This document shows positions 56,561-64,000 of a stretch of DNA of 64,000 bases, one piece after another. This stretch comes from Magnolia sinica (taxonomy: Eukaryota; Streptophyta; Magnoliopsida; Magnoliales; Magnoliaceae), in assembly GCF_029962835.1 (NCBI RefSeq), contig NC_080588.1:13906001-13970000 (forward strand), read 5' to 3'. The notes under the pieces were generated by a model. It did not search any database and had not been told where the DNA came from. It was given only the letters and a program-made list of their open reading frames with translations. A program made the translations under genes and the position numbers. The first letter of the stretch is position 1. Every line of letters starts with the position of its first letter.

Positions 56561-59484
56561 GGGGAAAAACTTAAGGGTATAAATACCCATTCCCCCGTTT
56601 GTGGAACCCACAAAAAATCTAGGGATTTAAGATAGATAAAAGGAGAAAATAAAAGAGAAAGAGAGGAGGGGGAGGAGATCTTGCTGCCCAACTCTGTTGT
56701 GGGCCAGATCTCGTCGAGTCTTGCCACTCCGAGTTGTCCTGTGTCTTACTCCGGTTGAAAACCTTCAATTTTGGGCCGAATTCACCCTCATTGGCTAGGT
56801 AAGAGCCTCCTAGTTATGCATTTCTATATTTCTGTTATTTCTCAGCAATTTAAAGTTAGATTGGTTAGGAATCCTTTGCATTCCCCCAAGTCTTGAAAAT
56901 TTTGATGTTATGGTTTGCGCATGTCAGGTTTTGAGGTCCTAATAGTCAATTAGATGTGGCTTATTCTCATGCGGCGCCATATTTGAGAGTGACTCCATAA
57001 AGGCTTGGGAGTTTACACTGAGCTTGGGCCCCATTCATGGAATTGAGCTGGGGATCATTCAAATCAAGGTAGGTAAAGTCCTAAACCCTTATTGAAAGTT
57101 TAATTAGGATGAAATCTAACTTATTAATAATAGATTTGCGATTAACTTAGGGTATAGATATTTTTCCCAAAATTTCTACACCTATGTAGCATCAGAATTG
57201 AGGAATTCCGATTCTAAGGTGAAGATCTACCCTTCAAGCTTTCCTGAGATATTTTTAGTCTAAAGATAGTCTCAACACTTGATAATCATATTGATTTACT
57301 TATGACCCATGCGATATTCTTGGAATATATGTTGCATATGTTAGTTTTAGGGTCATTTGGAAGAATCCTTAACTTTAAAAATCTATATAAGAACACATAA
57401 CAAGTTTAACCTTTTGCATAGGTTGATTCACACACGTGCACTCCTTACAATGCTCAATCACTCAAATATTACTCTTGCTTTGTGGGATTCACATGAACAT
57501 GAGTTATAATATGCCTTAATGTAAGTCACACATTATTTGTGTGGTTGTAACACATACTTAAATTTTCACCTTGAACTATTGGCCATCTCATGAAGTGGAT
57601 TAAATGGAATTAGTTGTAGACTTACTATCCATGTAAATTATTGTGTCCTATTTGTCTTCGTTGGATGGAATCCCCTTTATTGTGTCCTTGAACATACTTA
57701 GTGCCTACTTGGCTTTGTTGGGAGGAACCCTCCCTATTTCGTTGAAATTATATATGAATTGGAGATGGTAAGGTGACGCAGGGAAGGATGTGAGGTCGAG
57801 CACCGTCTTCCTCAAGAGGATAACTATTCCAAATCCACGGAATTCTCTGGACTCCTCATAGAGACTTCTCAAATCCACGAGGAAAGAAAGCTAAAAATAG
57901 AAATAAATTCTAATAAATTCAAAATTGATTAATGAATGAATAAAAATGAGTTCACAACCCTTTAAATAGGGGTACCAAGCAATGGGAAAGAAATCAGAAT
58001 CAAACTACAACTAGAACTCCTAGAATTCGCGACTTATGTCTACTAGTGCGCAAGGTTTTCGGCCAAAAATAGTAAGTGCCCTATTTGGCTTCACCAAACC
58101 GTTCTCCTAATTTTTCTAAGATCTTTTCATGTTGGACGCAACTCAAAGCCCAATGGATGAAGAGTTATAATCAAACTAAAACTTACTATTTATAGTAAAA
58201 ACAAAATTAAAATAGGGAAACGACCGTCGATCTGGCGGTATTTCACAAATCTGGCTTAGGCAACCCAACATAACAGGGTTGGTTGGCTAAAGTAGCTTGT
58301 TCTACCCCAAAATCATATATTTTACATCAGATAACTCATTCTGGATTGCGAGATATGCTCGATTTAAGGTTCGATGGTCTAGATCACTTCTATCGTCAAT
58401 CGGGCCTTGTCTGATCCATCTTGGCCATGTATCTGTCCGCGACCCACTCTACATCATAAGGTCTACTTGTTAGATCAGGATTTGCAACTTAGAGGTTTTG
58501 TTTGAATGAATTGTTTGTGAATTAGACGAACAATGGTTAGATTAATCATGCATTCATAGTACATATGTGTTATTAGATGGCTAGATATTATGTTAGCACA
58601 TACCTTTGAGTATTTTTATTGGTTCCTAGTCTATTCCACGAATGTCCTTTTGGGTGTGTTAGTCATTATTGAGCATCATATATTTGGATATTTTCGTCGG
58701 TGACTAGCCACTATTATTTGTATACTAGTCATTATTGATGCATGTACATTTGGTTACTTTCACTGGCAGCTAGCCACATTTTTGTTGCATGGTGGATAGT
58801 CATTGTTGATGCATGTACATTTGGTTACTTTCATTGGTGACTACCCTCAATGCTAGCTGGATGAGCATCCATAGGCTGATGTGCATATATGCGTTCATGA
58901 ATTTAAGCAAGATTGCATGGTAAGCTTTAATTGTATGTATGCTTTTTCTTTAAAACTATACTTGATTAATTTGTATTTTGTGTAATCTTGGGGGGAATTT
59001 CTCACTAAGTTGGCTACTCATGCTTCAATTCTCCAACTATACAAATAATGCAAGTGTAGGTGGGAGTAACGAGGTACTCAAGGATAACCCGCTAGCTAGT
59101 GGTGAGGAGTTAGCTGATGAGGAGCAGTTCACTAGTGTGGTTGATCTATATGGGTTCAACGAGTAGGCTGCTAGTTCCTTTCTTTTAGACATTTTTTAAA
59201 AAAAATCTTTATACATTTAGTTATTTGTGCATTGTATAGGCCCTACTGCGGGCATTCTTTTGAATTGTATATTTTTGGATGCTAGCCCTAATACTTTCTG
59301 GCTTAGTTATTTAACTTATCTTTTATACTCTCCATATGGACAAGCTCTACTTTGATTTTGTGTGAACGCGAAGCTGATTATGTGGCACGTGTGAAATGCA
59401 CCCACGTATGGTATTTTATAGTGTGACACTCGGGTTTCCATCGCAAGGGTGTTATACTTGAGCAACGAAAATCGAGGTGTTACA
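56561..59484 (+). repeat. LTR-like block ending GAGGTGTTACA
   Basis: A TATA-like GGGTATAAATACCC lies at 56575-56588, followed by a purine-rich leader. The right end GGTGTTACA (59476-59484) resembles the ends of A and D. The part at 59030-59165 (GAGGAGTTAGCTGATGAGGAG) has no recognisable protein. The left edge is not found. Positions about 57742-58460 look like a separate inserted piece in the opposite sense with its own CTATTTAAAG. I infer a solo or truncated LTR. Confidence 0.45.
58736..58850 (+). repeat. 71-bp partial tandem duplication
   Basis: TGATGCATGTACATTTGGTT followed by ACTTTCA recurs 71 bp apart within the LTR-like block. Confidence 0.75.
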
Positions 59485-59549
59485 AAGTCATTATTCCATC
59501 TTTTTTTAGTTATAACCATAACCCTAGGCCCTAGTTTATACTAAATCTA

Positions 59550-59562
59550 GGCTCTAATACCA
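59550..59562 (-). other. Orphan tRNA-iMet primer-binding site
   Basis: The minus strand reads TGGTATTAGAGCC; the initiator-Met complement is TGGTATCAGAGCC, one mismatch. It directly follows (in minus sense) an LTR-like end GGTGTGATA at 59566-59574. The interior to the left is missing. Confidence 0.55.
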
Positions 59563-59565
59563 ATC

Positions 59566-61300
59566 TATCACACCTTAAAATTTAGAACCACAGTACGACG
59601 ACCCTGATTTCAAATTATAGGGTGTAAAAAATAAATTTATGTGTTTATTCATCGTATAAACATTCAATACATCACATACCTAAACTAAATAACTATTTAA
59701 TTATCAAAACCATAATCCAAAACATGAAATTTAAAATAAAATTTATGAATCCAAATCCCACTTAATCACTATTATCATCTCTCACTCGTAATTCTCTACT
59801 TTAATTTATTACAAATGTCCAAATTAAATTAAATTAAAGATTAAACTTGAATAAAAGTAATCACATACATACTCCACTTCTACCGCATATTTCTTATCTC
59901 TTGAACCTAAAAGAATTATCAAATTGGGTGACTTAGAAGCTTAGTAAGATCATATTTAACATAGTTGAATTCTAAGGAATATACTATACAAAACAACTCA
60001 GGTAGAAGACATAAATTAAGCAAGATTTCAATGGAATCATGTCATGAATAAAATTCATACAATGATGAATCAATTGAATATATATCCTACCATGTTCATA
60101 TTCAATTTAACCAATTTTTCTCGATTAATTTAACTAATTTTACACAATTCAATTTAACCACTTTTTCAAATCATCGCATGGCTTAGACGATAGGAACCTT
60201 TTACAATAAATACGTGCTTACCTATCCAATCTAGTGAGTCGAGCAATCTATATATGCTCAATTAAATATTTTAACAAAACGAGAAATCCACACATGCACG
60301 CTGGTGAACAGTCCATATATGCCCATCAAATCATTTTTTAATGTAAATCCAATTCCAATTATTTAGTGAAATAAGCAATCTACACATGTCAGCAGATGAA
60401 AAATCCATACATGCCAATTGAATAAATTTAGTGAAACGAAAAGGTCTTGCATGGCTATGGCATTATGAAACTTTTGCAATCCATACATGCTCACTTAATT
60501 AGTCCAATGGTATGATAATTCATATATGCACATTGATGGGCAATCCTTACATGCTCACTTAATTAGTCCAATGGTATGATAATTCATATATGCACATTGA
60601 TGGGCAATCCTTACATGCTCACCGATCCATCATCCAACAAAATCAAATTCCAATTATTCACAATTTTAAGTTCCAATCACCTAAATCAAAATTTTCAGTT
60701 ATTTTATGATGATGCAACCAAACCAATTCCCAAGCATTTCATGATTATAGTGCAATCAAGATATTCAAGTTTTGAGCATTCTATGATTACGATGCATATA
60801 GATTCCATGAACAAACAACCTTGATAGATAATCCCTACATAATCATGATTTCAAGAGAGGAACTAATAATGCAAAATAATAATACACATGTAAGAATAGA
60901 TCCATAGTTCAAGAAAAATATACAAGAATCAAGATTCTAAAGAAATCACACCAAATGTTCAAGACTTACGACAACCAATAAAAAAAGCCAACACTAAAGG
61001 GAATTGATAATGAAAGGAATGAATCAAAAATATAAAAATCAAAGTATGTGTAATCAAGGGAAACCCTTGTGTCAAAAGGGAAAAGAAAATGGCTATTTTC
61101 AAAGTAAAATGGTTATGTCAAAAGCCAAAGGGCTAACCTTAAATTCAAAAAAGTTAACTAAATTTACATAAAAAAATTCAACTAAAGACAGAAGCAAGAA
61201 AGATCCCTTATTTAGGATCTCAACTTTCAGAATTTAAAGGACAAGAAAGAACGAATTTTGAAATGGAATAAAAGTATGAATCAAGGACTTGAAGTAAAGG
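59566..61300 (-). repeat. LTR-like block next to the orphan PBS
   Basis: It begins TATCACACCTTAAAATTTAG on the plus strand, a probable mutated TG...CA end. AT-rich, with repeated CATACATGCTCA/ATATATGCACATTGATGG phrases. The far end is not resolved; it may be cut by the second copia element. Confidence 0.4.
60484..60622 (+). repeat. 65-bp tandem repeat, two copies plus
   Basis: ACATGCTCACTTAATTAGTC and the following 45 bases are repeated identically at 60484 and 60549, then partly again at 60614. Identity suggests recent slippage. Confidence 0.9.
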
Positions 61301-61379
61301 GGAGGAAATTTAGAAGGGAGGATCACTCACGTGGGGGATGAATTTGATAATGGGGAATCGTGGAAGCAAACCTCGAATT

Positions 61380-61923
61380 AGAATAAAGAAGAGATATATA
61401 AATACAAACAAACCACATAGAGAGCACACGAATTTAGTGGAAAAACTCCTGTGAGAAAAAACCATGGCACAAAGCAACATCGAATCCACTATGAAAAATG
61501 AATTACAAGAGATGGATGGAATTACCGATATGAAAAACCCTAAAAATCCCTTTACAAAATACTAGCTTTTCTTTAGAACACCTTAGTAATGTCATAGCAT
61601 ACCCTAATCTTGATTAAACTCACTTATATAGTGTTACAATCGAATTAGGAAATAAAATACACACTTCCACAAAATTACAAAATTCTATCAATAGGACCCT
61701 CGATAAGATAGAAAGCCATCAAGGCCTATCGATGAGATTGAAGTCACCTTCGATGGGATCAAAGAATGCCCTAAAAACTGTCCAACGAGCATAAAGAAAA
61801 ATGGATTTTTTTATATATGATCAAGTGGTCTGTCGATTGGATCGACAGATGCTTGATGGGATTGAGTGGTTTGTTGATGGCATTGACATACCCCTGTTTC
61901 AGAAATATTGAAGACATCTGACA
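61380..61923 (-). repeat. Second copia element, 3' LTR (approximate)
   Basis: The LTR start on the minus strand is TGTCAGATGTCTTCAATATT at 61923, preceded by a PPT-like ATGGTGGAGATT (61924-61937). A minus-strand TATA-like CACTATATAAGTGAG is at 61619-61633. The phrase CATCAAGGCCTATCGATGAGA and TCGATTGGATCGACAG show internal short repeats of ATCGAT type. The left limit is uncertain. Confidence 0.6.
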
Positions 61924-64000
61924 ATAATCTCCACCATGACTTCAATCATCATAATCCAAAGCTCCAACCTCCATCATTCATCTCTAATTGGTTCCATTAT
62001 AGCTCTACCATCGTGCTTTTCATGCACACTTCATCTTCATCAAACCTTTGTCAGACCTAAAGAATCTGAACAGAATCGGAACTTCTCAGTGGGAACCAAC
62101 TTTGTAAGCATGTCCACCGGATTTATGCTTGTATGGATCTTCTCAAGAGTGATAACGCCTTCCTCAAGCACCCATCAGATAAAATGATAATGAACATCAA
62201 TATGATTAGTATGAGAATGGTAAACTGAGTTATTTGCCAAATTGATCACGCTTTTGCTATCACAATTAAATAGCACAACCTCTTGCTGAAGCCTGAGTTA
62301 GTTCATCATTTCTCTCAACTAAACACCTTGAAAGCTTCCACCACTACCATACCCTCAACTTCAGTTGTGGAAAGGGCAACCACATACTGAAGCTTTGACA
62401 TCTAACTGATCGCTCTACCTGCTAGTACAAACGAGTAATTGGAAGTCGACTTTCTATTGTCCACATCCCGTATGTAATTTGAATTCACATAGCCTACCAA
62501 TTTTTCTTAATATTTTTGAAATATCAAGATGTAGTCCATTGTACCTCATAAATAACAAAATAGCCATTTCACTGCCTTTCATATCGCTTGTTGGGGTTTA
62601 AAATGTATATGCTCAACATAACAACAACATGTGAAGTATCTAGTCTTGTAAAGATCATGACATACATCAAACTGCCAACTACGCTCGAATAGGGCACATG
62701 TAATATAACCTACTTTCTTTATCTGTAATGGGACATTTTTATGAGGAAAGCCTAAAGTGAGAAGCACAGGGTGTGTTAACTAGCTTAACATTATCCATCC
62801 CAAACTTCACCAATACATTCTCATGGTACTCTACTTGAGATAATTGTAACCTACTCTCCCTATTTCTATGTATATATGCACTAAGAATCTTCTTTGCAGC
62901 CCCCGGATCTTTCATTTCAAATATCCTTGATAGTTTAATCTTTAATATATTGATCTCAAACATTATTTAACTAGCGATAACTATATCATCAACATATAAT
63001 AATAATAAAATAAATTCTCTATCACTTAGTGTCTTGAAGTAGACATAATAATCATATTCACTCCTAGTAAACCACTGACTCATCATGAAAGTATCAAACT
63101 TCTTATACCACTGCCTAGGAGACTGTTTTAGGCTGTAAAACGACTTCCTTAACCTGTAAACCTTAATCTCTTACCCTTACACCTCGAACCCCTTTGGTTG
63201 CTTCATGTACATTTTCTCTTTCAATTCTTCATATAGAAAACTAATCTTTTCATCCATTTATTTTAGTTCTAGATTGTATTGGGCAACTAGTGTCAACACA
63301 AATCTGATAGATACCTGCTTAACAATCGATATGGAGATCTCATAACCAATCTTACCTTGTACCTATCATTTTTGTTCTTGTAAATCCACTTAGACTTGAT
63401 CGCTTTATGCCTAATGGGACGCTCCACCATCTCCCACATCTCGTTTTTATATAGAGAGTCTATATCGTCTTGTATCACCTTCATCCACTTCTCAGTACCT
63501 GTGTCATCTAGTGCTTCCTAAAAGGTAGACAAATCCCCCTCATCCATGATAATAGTAAATGCAATGTTTAAGTCATCACTGTATCTCCTCAGTCATTTAT
63601 GATCTGTAGTTAAATTTATCCTACTCCTGTACCTCTTCCTACGACTCAGCTTTATCCTATGTTTAACCTTTATCAATTTCAACATCAATCAATGATGATT
63701 TTTCTAGTTTCTTATTTTCTCCCTTACAAAATAAAAAATTCTCATTAAACTTAACGTCACAACTAATCATGCTCTTTCATGTCACTTGGACTGTATATCC
63801 ATTCACACCATCACCATAGCCAACGAAGATACACTTCTTCACCCTTTGGTCTAACTTATATCTCTCATAGATGATATATGAGAGTAAGCATCACAATTAA
63901 ATAATCGCAGCCCAGAGTAATCAACTTCATAATCACTCTACACTTTTTATAGAATTTTACTACTGATGGGCATAGATGAAGGTCAATTTACTAAGTAATA
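61924..64000 (-). pseudogene. Second Ty1/copia pol: integrase end, RT, RNase H, running off the right edge
   Basis: From right to left on the minus strand: integrase-side phrases LFNCDAYSHI and KKCIFVGYGDGVNGY near 63780-63920; RT start with SLYKNEMWEMVERP at 63293-63484; catalytic YVDDIVI at 62981-62996; and LSRIFEMKDPGAAKKIL with NTPCASHF at 62739-62963. The RNase H tail PVDMLTKLVPTEKFR lies near 62060-62125. Frames are broken by stops throughout. It differs in sequence from copia E, so it is another copia family. The 5' half lies outside the window. Confidence 0.78.

Noticed and set aside
58978-59166. 62-codon frame with acidic C-terminus
   Set aside because: It sits in an LTR-like block, has no family and no splice or promoter support.

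Overview
This is eukaryotic, repeat-dominated plant nuclear DNA. It has no operons, ribosome-binding sites or dense genes. It carries Ty3/gypsy (Athila-type) and Ty1/copia retrotransposons, a tRNA-derived SINE, MITE-like elements and a decayed plant-type DUF1985/Ulp1 gene with introns. The abundance of GGGCCCAC and CCGTCCA repeats reminds me of magnoliid intergenic DNA, but I cannot prove that, so I place it only as an angiosperm.

Block 1 (1-30680) is a nested stack of four insertions. The oldest is a minus-strand copia element whose ends lie at the left window edge and near 30680. It was split by element A (2891-29034, target duplication GCTGT). A is a non-coding TG...CA element, minus strand, about 5.2 kb once later insertions are removed. 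A was then invaded twice: by Athila composite B (5265-20199, flanked by TGGCC) and by element D (20939-26940, TSD TGTAG). D is a relative of A in the opposite orientation.

B has two direct LTRs (17956-20199 and 8210-10434) around a gag-pol interior. It also carries an inverted third LTR with 526 bp of inverted 3' interior (5265-8008), joined through 201 bp of 5' leader, so 5265-10960 is an almost perfect 5.7 kb palindrome.

Block 2 (30681-34975) is a patchwork of small elements: a MITE with long inverted ends and a 9-bp duplication (31691-32218), a cluster of direct and inverted repeats (32707-33990), and a tRNA-derived SINE (34605-34788).

Block 3 (34976-53745) is a plus-strand DUF1985 / coiled-coil / Ulp1-like cysteine protease gene of roughly 3 kb. 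It is split by a complete Athila element C (38790-50687, TSD GGGAT) and bracketed by 21-bp minisatellites on both sides. The protease triad is still encoded, but stops and frameshifts make it a pseudogene as it stands.

Block 4 (53746-64000) holds a promoter-like segment, a GGTCGACC-rich cluster, LTR-like blocks, an orphan tRNA-iMet primer-binding site, and the 3' half of a second degenerate minus-strand copia element running off the right edge.

I see no intact host gene, no rRNA, no free-standing tRNA and no CRISPR. The most notable items are the palindromic Athila composite, an LTR hairpin with covarying arms that is precisely missing from the inverted LTR, the paired A/D non-coding elements with internal arrays, and the Ulp1 gene embedded in minisatellite DNA.
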